NCBI GenBank assembly: GCA_937894955.1
Contig: CALAXO010000001.1
Location: 1 to 23,431, forward strand
Reading direction: 5' to 3'
Origin: an uncultured Clostridia bacterium
GTDB lineage: Bacteria; Bacillota; Clostridia; Christensenellales; CAG-138
DNA: 23,431 nt
Shown: positions 16,301 to 23,431 of the stretch, piece after piece
Layout of the letters: every line of letters begins with the position of its first letter
Numbering within the stretch: position 1 is the stretch's first letter
Made by a program: the position numbers and the translations under genes
Notes under the pieces: model-generated
Databases searched by the model: none
The model's input: only the letters and a program-made list of their open reading frames with translations
Told to the model about the DNA's origin: nothing

Positions 16301-17308
16301 TCATTTATAAAAGCTACTCGTAAACATCAGCAATGTGAAATTATCCGTAATTGCGGGATTCATGTTCGAACACGAATTCAGTCTGCCGTCACTCCTGATT
16401 TTCACATACCCCTGATACGGGTTAACCGGGAAAAAGAAATTGACTTTGTCATCCGGACTTTTTATTATAAAAAACAGACATACATCACCGTTCACAGGCA
16501 ATTCCTCTTCGGTGACGTCGCCTCGGACTGCTTTTAAAGTTGAAGCATCAATTACATTGCGGTACATATCATTCAATTGAGTTATCATTATTTTTTCACC
16601 GCTTCGCAGTCCTCCGCCCAATGAATTTAAAACCGTCACGCCAATGCGCAGTGAATTGCGTTCACTCCTTACCGTTTCACCGCGCTCGCCAGACCTGCAT
16701 AAAGTCGGCATATATGGGGACACACTGTCAACCCTGCCGATAAAGTATTCATTGCAGCCGACAAGCAATTCATCCAGATTTGAATAGAACATATATTCGT
16801 TTGGAACAAATAATTCAGATTTCATTGCAGCAATTTCGCGCTTTATTGAGTTAATTTGAACATTTCTGCCGTCGCTCATGTGAACTGTCGTTCCGTTGTT
16901 TTTCATTACTCCATTTTTGACCGGAACATATATCTTTCTGTATTTGAATTCACCTTCATTCTCATCAGCAAGAAAGAGAATGCAGCGTTCACCGACAGTA
17001 TAGTTTATTGAAACATTAATTATATCAGAACTTTCTGCACTGCCTGCAAAAACATCAAGCACCCGAAATAAAGAAACTGCCCTGTCGCCGTATGTTGCCT
17101 CACCGACACATTCCGCATCGGCAATAAGAGAGGCATTTCTGAAACAGTTCCGCAAATTATGAATATACAGCGCATTTTCTTCAATTTCGAATTGATATTT
17201 TAGATCTTTGAACACAGCCGCCGACTCATGCAATATTCTAAACGGCATAACAAGCACACCTATCAGAACTGCGCTCAGCAGTGTTCGTAATTTTTTACAG
17301 GTACGCAT
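16301..17308 (-). CDS. Exported or membrane-anchored protein of unknown function, two similar halves
   Basis: I do not recognise this 335-aa family. The N-terminus (KKLRTLLSAVLIGVLVMPF) is a signal peptide or anchor, so the rest should lie outside the membrane. The body seems to contain two versions of one beta-rich module. In the first (about residues 55-135), ASLIADAECVGEATYG leads to LFRVLDVFAG and then VGERCILFLADENEG. In the second (about 185-315), NEYFIGRVDSVSP leads to IGVTVLNSLGGGLRSGE and then NGDVCLFFIIKSPDD. Both read as an 'is transported/exposed V' strand, a 'vl.g' turn, then a 'G..c.lFl' strand. It starts at ATG 17308 behind a G-rich site. Its neighbours on either side (MATE exporter, DUF362) do not suggest a pathway. 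Confidence 0.75.
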   Translation of the reverse strand: MRTCKKLRTLLSAVLIGVLVMPFRILHESAAVFKDLKYQFEIEENALYIHNLRNCFRNASLIADAECVGEATYGDRAVSLFRVLDVFAGSAESSDIINVSINYTVGERCILFLADENEGEFKYRKIYVPVKNGVMKNNGTTVHMSDGRNVQINSIKREIAAMKSELFVPNEYMFYSNLDELLVGCNEYFIGRVDSVSPYMPTLCRSGERGETVRSERNSLRIGVTVLNSLGGGLRSGEKIMITQLNDMYRNVIDASTLKAVRGDVTEEELPVNGDVCLFFIIKSPDDKVNFFFPVNPYQGYVKIRSDGRLNSCSNMNPAITDNFTLLMFTSSFYK

Positions 17309-17353
17309 TGAATATTACCCCCCGCATTATAAACAATGATTTCCTTATCGAAT

Positions 17354-17382
17354 ATTATACAACACTCGGATAATTTTTTGAA
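17354..17382 (-). promoter_or_regulatory. Candidate promoter for the unknown exported protein
   Basis: On the - strand TTCAAA (17382-17377) and a perfect TATAAT (17359-17354) are 17 bases apart, about 45 bases upstream of the ATG at 17308. The -35 box matches at four of six positions. A second TATAAT closer to the gene (near 17325-17330) lacks a matching -35 box. Confidence 0.45.
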
Positions 17383-17413
17383 TCACCCTTGCTGTTCATT
17401 TCAAATATATTTA

Positions 17414-17443
17414 TAAGCGAGATGAATCAATGCATCCCGCTTA
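17414..17443 (-). terminator. Hairpin after the MATE gene, weak terminator candidate
   Basis: TAAGCGAGATG (17414-17424) pairs with CATCCCGCTTA (17433-17443) with one mismatch and an 8-base loop, about 30 bases downstream of the MATE stop. The following sequence on the - strand is A/T-rich but has no clean U run, so termination strength is doubtful. Confidence 0.45.
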
Positions 17444-17475
17444 ATATTTAACGTTTGATTAATTGTACAATATTT

Positions 17476-18858
17476 TCAGACCGCTGCGCCGTCGGGCATC
17501 GGCTCAATTTCGTGTCTCCAAATTTTCGTCAATGAAATAATTCCAAAAATAACAGCGGAAACCTCTGCAATCACAAAGCACCACCAAACTGACTCAACCG
17601 ATTTGAAAACAAGCGCAAGCACAAGGGCGGCAGGGAGCAAAACTCCGAGCTGGCGCAGTATGGACATCAACATGCTCTTGATTCCGTGTCCGATTGCCTG
17701 AAAAGTTACAGACATCGTAATTGATGCAGCCGCGATAGGAAAATGCAAAGAAATAACTCGAAATGCCGAAATTCCTTCAGCAGTAATGTTTCCCTCGGAG
17801 TCAAAGAGAGCCACTATCTGCTGCGGGAACAGTTGGAACAGCAGTGTGCCGATGCTCATAATGATTGCTGTTATGCAAAGTGTCATTTTCCATGTCTTTT
17901 CAAACCTCAGCCTGTTTCTTGCTCCGTAATTATAAGCAAAAATGGACATGCTGGCGTTGGTAACTCCGAACAACGGCATAAAAACTATTGATTGAACTTT
18001 GAAATAAACTCCGAACGTTGCAACACCGGCGTTACTCATTAGAATCCTTGAAAAAATCGCGTTCATGCCGACATTCATTATCGAACCTATCGACTGCATA
18101 ACAATGCTCGGAATGCCGACTCGATATATTTCGCGCACCGTTTCACCGCAGAGACGGAAATCCCTGAAGCTTATTTTTACCTCATGTTCCTTAAAAAATA
18201 CGAGTGTCAGTGCCATAATCATTCCGACCCATTGTCCGATTACTGTAGCATATGCCGCGCCTGCCACGCCCATTGCCGGGAAGGGGCCGATTCCGAAAAT
18301 CATGAGTGGGTCAAGAATGATATTAACAACCGCGCCGACAAGCTGTGTTACCATTGAAAGCCCGGTTTTGCCCATTGACTGCAATATTCTTTCACAGCCG
18401 ATTTGAATAAATACACCCAATCCGAAAACCATGCAGATTTCAAGATAATCAACACCCATTTCAATGAGCTGCAGATCATCGGTGAAAAGCTTGAAAAACG
18501 GAGTGAGCACAAACCCAAATATTGCGAATACAACTGCGGACAGCAAAAGCAGGCACAAGCCGTTGCTTGCACCTTTGTTTGCAGCCTCCGTGTTTCCTTC
18601 GCCGAGTTTGCGCGACATATACGAGTTCATGCCGACGGATGTTCCGACCGCAACAGCGATCATCAGCATCTGTATCGGGTAAGCGAGTGAGATTGCCGTC
18701 AGTGCGTCGGTGCTGATTTTTGCAACAAAATAGCTGTCCACAACATTGTACATTGCCTGCACAAGCATGGAAATTACCATCGGAATTGCCATATTCGCAA
18801 GCAATTTTCCGACAGGCATAATGCCCATTTTGTTTTTGTTCTTTTGATTCTCTTCCAT
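17476..18858 (-). CDS. MATE-family multidrug/sodium exporter
   Basis: A 460-aa inner-membrane protein of about twelve helices that should export cationic compounds in exchange for Na+ or H+. The start of the first MATE repeat is clear (VGKLLANMAIPMVISMLVQA, then MYNVVDSYFVAKIS and AISLAYPIQMLMIAVAVGT), followed by MNSYMSRKLGEGNTEAA. The second half repeats the layout (REIYRVGIPSIVMQSIGSIM, then NVGMNAIFSRIL and IFAYNYGARNRLRFEK). The length is typical. The substrate cannot be predicted. It starts at ATG 18858 after AGGAAAG, has its own promoter and ends in a hydrophilic MPDGAAV tail. Confidence 0.94.
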   Translation of the reverse strand: MEENQKNKNKMGIMPVGKLLANMAIPMVISMLVQAMYNVVDSYFVAKISTDALTAISLAYPIQMLMIAVAVGTSVGMNSYMSRKLGEGNTEAANKGASNGLCLLLLSAVVFAIFGFVLTPFFKLFTDDLQLIEMGVDYLEICMVFGLGVFIQIGCERILQSMGKTGLSMVTQLVGAVVNIILDPLMIFGIGPFPAMGVAGAAYATVIGQWVGMIMALTLVFFKEHEVKISFRDFRLCGETVREIYRVGIPSIVMQSIGSIMNVGMNAIFSRILMSNAGVATFGVYFKVQSIVFMPLFGVTNASMSIFAYNYGARNRLRFEKTWKMTLCITAIIMSIGTLLFQLFPQQIVALFDSEGNITAEGISAFRVISLHFPIAAASITMSVTFQAIGHGIKSMLMSILRQLGVLLPAALVLALVFKSVESVWWCFVIAEVSAVIFGIISLTKIWRHEIEPMPDGAAV

Positions 18859-18893
18859 TCGGTTACACTTTCCTGATTATTAATAACCAACCG

Positions 18894-18922
18894 ATTTTAA
18901 CACCGACAGTCAATATATTCAA
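18894..18922 (-). promoter_or_regulatory. Sigma-A promoter for the MATE gene
   Basis: On the - strand TTGAAT (18922-18917) and TAAAAT (18899-18894) are 17 bases apart, five of six matches for the -10 box and four for the -35 box. The start would be near 18887, about 30 bases before the ATG at 18858. No repressor palindrome was recognised. Confidence 0.6.
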
Positions 18923-18989
18923 GTTATCTCGTGAATTATATACGTGCTGCTGCTTCGGCAATGTCAGCTGAAGGCTCGGCATCAAAAAT

Positions 18990-19979
18990 TTATTCAATTC
19001 TGCCGCACATAATATCTATTCCCGAATGAATATTTGTTATATGCGCTTCAGTAATATTTTTTTCCTGTTCACCGTCAAGCGTCCAACTTACGCTTCCATT
19101 CGGAAAATGCACATGCAATTCGGATGCACGAAACATTCTGATGTATTCACAACTCATTTCGCCGCTTGTGATCGCGTTTACGATTTTTGTGAGTTCAAGT
19201 GCATTTTGAGGATACTTAATCAAAATTACCTCGAACATTCCGTCGTTCATTTCAACCATTTCAGGCTTCAGCTTTACAATTCCCGCAATGATTCGCGAGT
19301 TGCTGACCGTGCAAAGGATAAATTCATCCTCAATCGTTTCTCCGTTAATTTCAAAAACAGCCTTTATCGGACGAATTTTTTTCAGTGTATCAAACCCTTT
19401 CGCAAGATAAGCAAGAAAACCAAACACATTTTTTGCGTTTTGCGAAGTCGAGTAGGCAACATCGGTAAATGCGCCGAAAGCGGCAACATACGCATAGAAT
19501 CTGCCGTTAAAACTGCCGACGTCAATTGTAGTACAATTTCCATCGGTAATATTTTTGACAGCTTCATCAATGTTCTTTGGAATGCAGAGCGTGTTCGCAA
19601 AGTCATTCGTGCTGCCGGAAGGCACATAGCCCATGCGCGGGCGTTTCTCCCTTGGGAGCTGCATAATGCCGCTGATGACCTCGTTCGCAGTTCCATCGCC
19701 GCCGGAACAAACAACAATCTCATTCTCTGCGCCGTATTTTTTAACATATTCGGTTGCAGATCCGCTGTTAGTTGTTGTAAGTGTTGTGCAGGCATAGCCG
19801 TTATCCGTCATGTGTTTCACAACTTGAGAAAGTAATCTTAATGATCTGCCTTCTCCTGCAACGGGATTGAAAATCAGCAGTGCACGCTTGTTAATGATTT
19901 CACTGCGAGCCTTTTCATTCTCTGATTTTCCGTCCTTTTCAGCGTTTTTATGCTTCCATTCATCAAACAATCTGCCCAT
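18990..19979 (-). CDS. Diacylglycerol kinase family lipid kinase
   Basis: A 329-aa member of the DAGK catalytic family (DgkB/YegS/BmrU-like), which phosphorylates membrane lipids, most likely diacylglycerol released during cell-surface polymer synthesis. Visible motifs are the strand LLIFNPVAGEGRS near residue 36, the nucleotide-binding SGGDGTANEVISG with GGDGT at 93-97, and GYVPSGSTNDFANTL with GSTNDFA at 122-128. The C-terminal beta domain contains FILCTVSNSRIIAGIVKL and ends near SVSWTLDGE. A charged 29-residue N-terminal leader (MGRLFDEWKHKNAEKDGK) is longer than usual. It starts at ATG 19979 behind GAGG, 60 bases after the LCP gene, so it may share that transcript. The exact substrate is not determined. 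Confidence 0.9.
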   Translation of the reverse strand: MGRLFDEWKHKNAEKDGKSENEKARSEIINKRALLIFNPVAGEGRSLRLLSQVVKHMTDNGYACTTLTTTNSGSATEYVKKYGAENEIVVCSGGDGTANEVISGIMQLPREKRPRMGYVPSGSTNDFANTLCIPKNIDEAVKNITDGNCTTIDVGSFNGRFYAYVAAFGAFTDVAYSTSQNAKNVFGFLAYLAKGFDTLKKIRPIKAVFEINGETIEDEFILCTVSNSRIIAGIVKLKPEMVEMNDGMFEVILIKYPQNALELTKIVNAITSGEMSCEYIRMFRASELHVHFPNGSVSWTLDGEQEKNITEAHITNIHSGIDIMCGRIE

Positions 19980-20040
19980 TTTCTTTCCTCACCAAAGTTT
20001 CGATGCTTCAACCGGCACAAGTACTCACAAGATGCAGAAG

Positions 20041-21117
20041 CTATTGCGCCCCATAGAGGTATTCATGCAAAAGCCTTTTATTATCAGCAATATCTATATG
20101 AATAACAGCCATTTTTCCTTCCCATGCATAGTCCCATGTTCCTTCAAAAGGGAGCGCACGGTTTTCAAGAGTTAAATCGCCGCCAAACACGACATTAACA
20201 GCAAGATCGATAATCTGCATCGGGCTCATGTTCGTCTCAACATATTTTGTCAGGTTGTTTACCAATGCAGTGAGCGAAGCAATGGATTTTTCGGCCTTTG
20301 CTTTTTTAAAAAAAGCATACATAACGTCTCGCTGTCTTCGCGCTCTTGACCAATCGCCGTCACCGCCGATGGATCTGTTGCGTGAATGTGCCAGCGTTTG
20401 CCGACCGTTCAGATGCTGCCAGCCTTCTTTTACGGGCAATGCATCATTTTCTGAACCCTTATTTATGTATTCAACCTCGCGTTCCGTAAGATACACATCT
20501 ATTCCGCCGACAGTATCAACAATTTCTTTCAGGGATTCGAAATCAACTTTCACATAATATTGAATGTCCATTCCGAAATTGCTGTTGACGGTATTTATTG
20601 CAAGCCCGACACCGCCAAAGAAATAGGCAGTGTTTATTCGATTCCATGTATCACGATCAGGGATATAAATCCACGTGTCGCGCAAAAGAGAAACAAGTTT
20701 TGCCGTCCGCAGCTTTCGGTTATACGAAAGGATCATCATCGTGTCCGACCTTCCGTGCCGTTCACCCTCGCGCACATCGCTTCCGAAAAGCATTATATTT
20801 ACAACATCCTTATCAATTCTGCTTTCGTTAAAAATCGAATCGTCACCCATTTTTATGTCGTCGATCAGTGCAGGGTCGAAATCCTTTGTTGTATCGACTT
20901 GATCGGGATCGGCCTTAATCAACGCGGGGGGAGTTGCTGTCTCGCCCGGTATTATTTGCGGTTTTTTGACTGTTGAAACCGCATTTCTGTTCATCTGCCC
21001 GAGTTTGCAGCAAACAATCATCAAAGGTATGCTCAAAAAAACAACCACAAGCAGAATAATAATTATTATTCGAAGTGCACGTTTTTTTGCAGTTTTGCCT
21101 TCCCCGCGTTTTTTCAT
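20041..21117 (-). CDS. LytR-CpsA-Psr (LCP) family cell-wall glycopolymer ligase
   Basis: A membrane-anchored enzyme that transfers lipid-linked glycopolymers (teichoic acid-like or capsular) to peptidoglycan outside the cell. The 358-aa protein has a basic cytoplasmic N-terminus, one membrane helix at about residues 17-37, a Pro/Thr-rich linker, and an LCP domain from about 103: NIMLFGSDVREGERHGRSDT, KLVSLLRDTWIYIPD, NRINTAYFFGG, VDTVGGIDVYL, then TLAHSRNRSIGGDGDWSRAR with RQRDVM. The Asp and Arg residues that hold the pyrophosphate in LCP proteins are present. Its ATG lies 2 bases after the galE stop with GAGGAA inside the end of galE, so the two genes are one transcript, consistent with sugar-nucleotide supply for a surface polymer. 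Confidence 0.95.
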   Translation of the reverse strand: MKKRGEGKTAKKRALRIIIIILLVVVFLSIPLMIVCCKLGQMNRNAVSTVKKPQIIPGETATPPALIKADPDQVDTTKDFDPALIDDIKMGDDSIFNESRIDKDVVNIMLFGSDVREGERHGRSDTMMILSYNRKLRTAKLVSLLRDTWIYIPDRDTWNRINTAYFFGGVGLAINTVNSNFGMDIQYYVKVDFESLKEIVDTVGGIDVYLTEREVEYINKGSENDALPVKEGWQHLNGRQTLAHSRNRSIGGDGDWSRARRQRDVMYAFFKKAKAEKSIASLTALVNNLTKYVETNMSPMQIIDLAVNVVFGGDLTLENRALPFEGTWDYAWEGKMAVIHIDIADNKRLLHEYLYGAQ

Positions 21118-21119
21118 TC

Positions 21120-22136
21120 TTATTCCTCCCTATAACCGTTGGGGTTCATCTGTTGCCAGCGCCATGTGTCACGGCACATATCCTCAAGCGTTTTTTCGGT
21201 ATGCCAATGCAAAAGTTCAGCCGCAAGATGTGCATCTGCAAACGAGGCATCGACATCGCCCGAACGGCGTTCGGTTATAACATACGGAATTTCAATGCCG
21301 TTTGCCTTTTCAAAAGCGTGAACGATATCAAGCACGCTGTAACCTATGCCGGTGCCGAGGTTGATTTCGACACAGCCGCTTTCATTTTGCGCATATTTAA
21401 GTGCAGCAATATGACCTTTTGCGAGGTCAACAACGTGTATGTAATCGCGTACTCCGGTTCCGTCGTGAGTATTATAATCATTGCCGAAAACAGAGAGCTT
21501 TTCGCGTCTGCCTATTGCAACCTGTGATATATACGGCATAAGATTGTTCGGGATCCCTTTCGGATCTTCGCCGATTCTACCGCTTTCGTGCGCGCCTATC
21601 GGATTGAAGTAGCGAAGGAGAATTACCGAAAGTTTCGGATTTGCCGCACAAACATCACGCATAATTTGTTCGCTCATGTATTTTGTCCAGCCGTAAGGGT
21701 TTGTACACCATGTGGGCTGCTTTTCGTCAATCGGAACGATTTTCGGCACGCCGTAAACGGTCGCCGACGAACTGAAGATGAGCTTGTTTACATCATGACG
21801 CTGCATAACTTCAAGCAGATTCATTGTTGCATCAAGATTGTTTTTGTAATACATCAACGGTTTCGCAACCGATTCTCCGACTGCTTTTTTACCCGCAAAA
21901 TGTATCACGGCATCAATATCATTTTCGGAAAAAACCTGTTCGAGCGCAGCCTCGCTGCACACATCAATTTCATAAAAACTGACAGTTTTTTTGCCTAATT
22001 CTTCAATGCGTTTCACAACTTCGCGGCAAGAGTTTGACAGATCATCCGCAATAATAACGTCATAGCCTGCGTTTATCAATTCAACTGCGGTGTGTGAACC
22101 GATATATCCCGCACCGCCGGTAAGCAATACTTTCAT
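21120..22136 (-). CDS. galE: UDP-glucose 4-epimerase
   Basis: Interconverts UDP-glucose and UDP-galactose (or their N-acetyl forms) using bound NAD. The 338-aa extended SDR protein has the NAD motif TGGAGYIGS (G7, G10, G13), HFAGKKAVGES, FSSSATVYG with S124, and the catalytic YxxxK as Y148-G-W-T-K152. RYFNPIGAHESGRIGEDP, VRDYIHVVDLAKGH and RRSGDVDASFAD are GalE signatures. I chose ATG 22136, directly after GGAGGAAAT, over an in-frame ATG 15 codons upstream that would add an unconserved leader. It is co-transcribed with the LCP gene. The 138-base gap upstream has two TATAAT-like boxes but no convincing -35 partner. Confidence 0.96.
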   Translation of the reverse strand: MKVLLTGGAGYIGSHTAVELINAGYDVIIADDLSNSCREVVKRIEELGKKTVSFYEIDVCSEAALEQVFSENDIDAVIHFAGKKAVGESVAKPLMYYKNNLDATMNLLEVMQRHDVNKLIFSSSATVYGVPKIVPIDEKQPTWCTNPYGWTKYMSEQIMRDVCAANPKLSVILLRYFNPIGAHESGRIGEDPKGIPNNLMPYISQVAIGRREKLSVFGNDYNTHDGTGVRDYIHVVDLAKGHIAALKYAQNESGCVEINLGTGIGYSVLDIVHAFEKANGIEIPYVITERRSGDVDASFADAHLAAELLHWHTEKTLEDMCRDTWRWQQMNPNGYREE

Positions 22137-22274
22137 ATTTCCTCCGTTTCTGTTTCGGGCATTATAGCTCCGAATTATCAATTTTTCGTTAATTATAAAT
22201 CAATTTCCGTTGTATTTTTGAAAACCCGAGCAAACCGTTTTACAAATGAGTGAAATGCCCGGTTGCTTCAAAGT

Positions 22275-22832
22275 TTAATCGGCATGAACCTCTTCCTTAA
22301 GAACACCCACAAAAGGCAGGTTTCGATATGTGCCGGCATAGTCGAGACCGTATCCCACGACAAATTCGTTAGGAACAACAAAGCCGTAATAATCCGGAGT
22401 AATTGCACACTCGCGGCGTTCGGGTTTATCAAGCAGGGCAACGATTTTGAGGCTCGCAGGCTCGCGGGCACGAAGCATGCTTGTGAGATGATTCAAAGTC
22501 AGCCCGGAATCCATAATATCTTCAACGATTATGACATGCCGTCCGGTTATGCTCATGTCAAGATCCTTGTTAATGCGAACTATTCCGGAAGTTTTTCTTG
22601 CATTGCCGTAACTTGAAATCGCGAGAAAATCAATCTCACAATAATCATCAAATTGACGTACAAGATCGCTGAAAAAATGTACGGAACCCTTAAGTATGCA
22701 AAGGAAAACAGGATTTTTGCCGCGGTAATCATTCGTAAGCTTCTCGGCAAGCTCGTGAATCCTCCGCTGCAGTGTCTCCTGATCCAAAAGCACATGATCG
22801 ATATCGTTGTGCAGTCCGGTTTTATTAATCAT
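22275..22832 (-). CDS. hpt: Hypoxanthine phosphoribosyltransferase
   Basis: Purine salvage enzyme making IMP (and usually GMP) from the base and PRPP. The 185-aa length is typical. The PRPP-binding loop is VIIVEDIMDSGLTL at about residues 100-113 with E104, D105 and D108. Other signatures are FLCILKGSVHFFSDLVR near 43, FLAISSYGN near 69, and the base-binding end PNEFVVGYGLDYAGTYRNLP. It starts at ATG 22832 behind a strong GGAGGAATAAA, 87 bases after tilS. The tilS-hpt order is widely conserved in Firmicutes and is often followed by ftsH; here galE follows instead. Confidence 0.96.
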   Translation of the reverse strand: MINKTGLHNDIDHVLLDQETLQRRIHELAEKLTNDYRGKNPVFLCILKGSVHFFSDLVRQFDDYCEIDFLAISSYGNARKTSGIVRINKDLDMSITGRHVIIVEDIMDSGLTLNHLTSMLRAREPASLKIVALLDKPERRECAITPDYYGFVVPNEFVVGYGLDYAGTYRNLPFVGVLKEEVHAD

Positions 22833-22919
22833 TTTATTCCTCCGTAACTTTGTTTTTTATTTGCGAGCCAAAGAGTTTTTTCAAATCGGCCGCAGCTGTT
22901 CTTTTGAAAAACAAGTCAA

Positions 22920-23431
22920 TTATCCGAATTGAGTTTTCTCCGTTTCAAACTCAACGCAAACAATATGTTTCGTTTCATTTGAAATTTTGACATCATCGGA
23001 TATTCCGACTCCGTATACATATACTATTTTGCCGCAGCATTCGAGCAGCGGCAGTCTGTCACGCCGTTCGGAATCGATTTTTTGAGCAATCAGGTATTTT
23101 TTCAGCTTTGTTTTTCCGGGTGCATTTACCGGAAAAAACATGTCTCCGGCACGTCTGAACCTGATATTCAAACTCAAAGCTTCAGTTTTATTTTTTATTT
23201 TCAGTCCGTCCATCGGTGAGTTCTTCGCTTCATTTTCAAAAAGCTTTAAAAGCTTTTCAAGATCCATCATTGCCCGAATTTTATTATACACCCGTTCGGG
23301 TAAAAATTCCAGACCGCCGACCGAGACGGAAGCTTTTACTCTTCCGAATGAAGTTTGAACCCATTTTCCGCTGAGGGGCAGGGGAGTGCTGCGGTTCTGC
23401 GGGCACGGGATTTGCGGCCACGATTGAGAGT
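22920..23431 (-). CDS. tilS: tRNA(Ile)-lysidine synthase, C-terminal part (5' end outside window)
   Basis: The enzyme modifies C34 of the CAU-anticodon isoleucine tRNA to lysidine so that it reads AUA. Only about the last 170 residues are inside the window; the frame is open from the right edge to the stop at 22920. The visible part has the C-terminal TilS substrate-binding domain: LSLNIRFRRAGDMFFPVN, GKTKLKKYLIAQKIDSERRD, then RLPLLECCGKIVYVYGVGIS. The ATP-binding SGGxDS domain lies outside. Adjacency to hpt supports the call. Confidence 0.88.
   Translation of the reverse strand, partial: SQSWPQIPCPQNRSTPLPLSGKWVQTSFGRVKASVSVGGLEFLPERVYNKIRAMMDLEKLLKLFENEAKNSPMDGLKIKNKTEALSLNIRFRRAGDMFFPVNAPGKTKLKKYLIAQKIDSERRDRLPLLECCGKIVYVYGVGISDDVKISNETKHIVCVEFETEKTQFG

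Noticed and set aside
18953..18976. Hairpin CTTCGGC/GCTGAAG as a terminator after the lipid kinase gene
   Set aside because: One mismatch in a 7-bp stem and no T tract on the - strand side.
19026..19835. 269-codon open frame on the + strand opposite the lipid kinase
   Set aside because: Antisense shadow of a gene with clear GGDGT and GSTNDFA motifs.
22137..22274. Promoter of galE and terminator of hpt in this gap
   Set aside because: TATAAT-like boxes exist but without a -35 box at suitable spacing, and the hairpin near 22220-22262 is imperfect with a long loop; neither is good enough to list.

Overview
The window looks like a chromosomal piece of an anaerobic low-to-mid GC Firmicute (Bacillota, class Clostridia; an Oscillospirales/Ruminococcaceae-like gut bacterium would fit). 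The evidence is strong AGGAGG-type ribosome sites, a textbook sigma-A promoter (TTGACA-N17-TATAAT before greA), an AddA-type recombination nuclease, the tilS-hpt pair, an LCP cell-wall ligase and ferredoxin-type DUF362 proteins. The taxonomic placement is inference.

Left edge (1-394): the 3' end of a DUF362 protein, closed by two tandem hairpin terminators. A sigma-A-like promoter then opens a seven-gene operon on the + strand (656-9105). Its first gene encodes a 675-aa CorA-like protein with two C-terminal membrane helices. Behind it is a complete type III-B (Cmr) CRISPR effector complex in canonical order: a Cmr1-like RAMP, Cas10/Cmr2 with an intact GGDD cyclase motif but no HD nuclease domain, Cmr3, Cmr4, Cmr5 and Cmr6. 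cas10 through cmr6 overlap end to start. The likely logic is that Cas10 senses target RNA and makes a nucleotide messenger, and the CorA-like protein responds at the membrane. In published type III-B/CorA systems the messenger is SAM-AMP. The window holds no CRISPR array, Cas6, Cas1/Cas2, nor any recognisable messenger-degrading enzyme (NrN phosphodiesterase, SAM-AMP lyase or ring nuclease).

The operon ends at a bidirectional hairpin terminator (9158-9193), facing convergent housekeeping genes on the - strand. In transcription order from the right edge these are: tilS (partial), hpt, galE, an LCP-family gene, a diacylglycerol-kinase-family lipid kinase, a MATE exporter, an exported protein of unknown function with two similar halves, a DUF362 protein with two 4Fe-4S sites, addA (without addB beside it), greA and lysS. 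No tRNA, rRNA, insertion sequence or CRISPR repeat was seen, and no gap without a gene exceeds about 300 bases.
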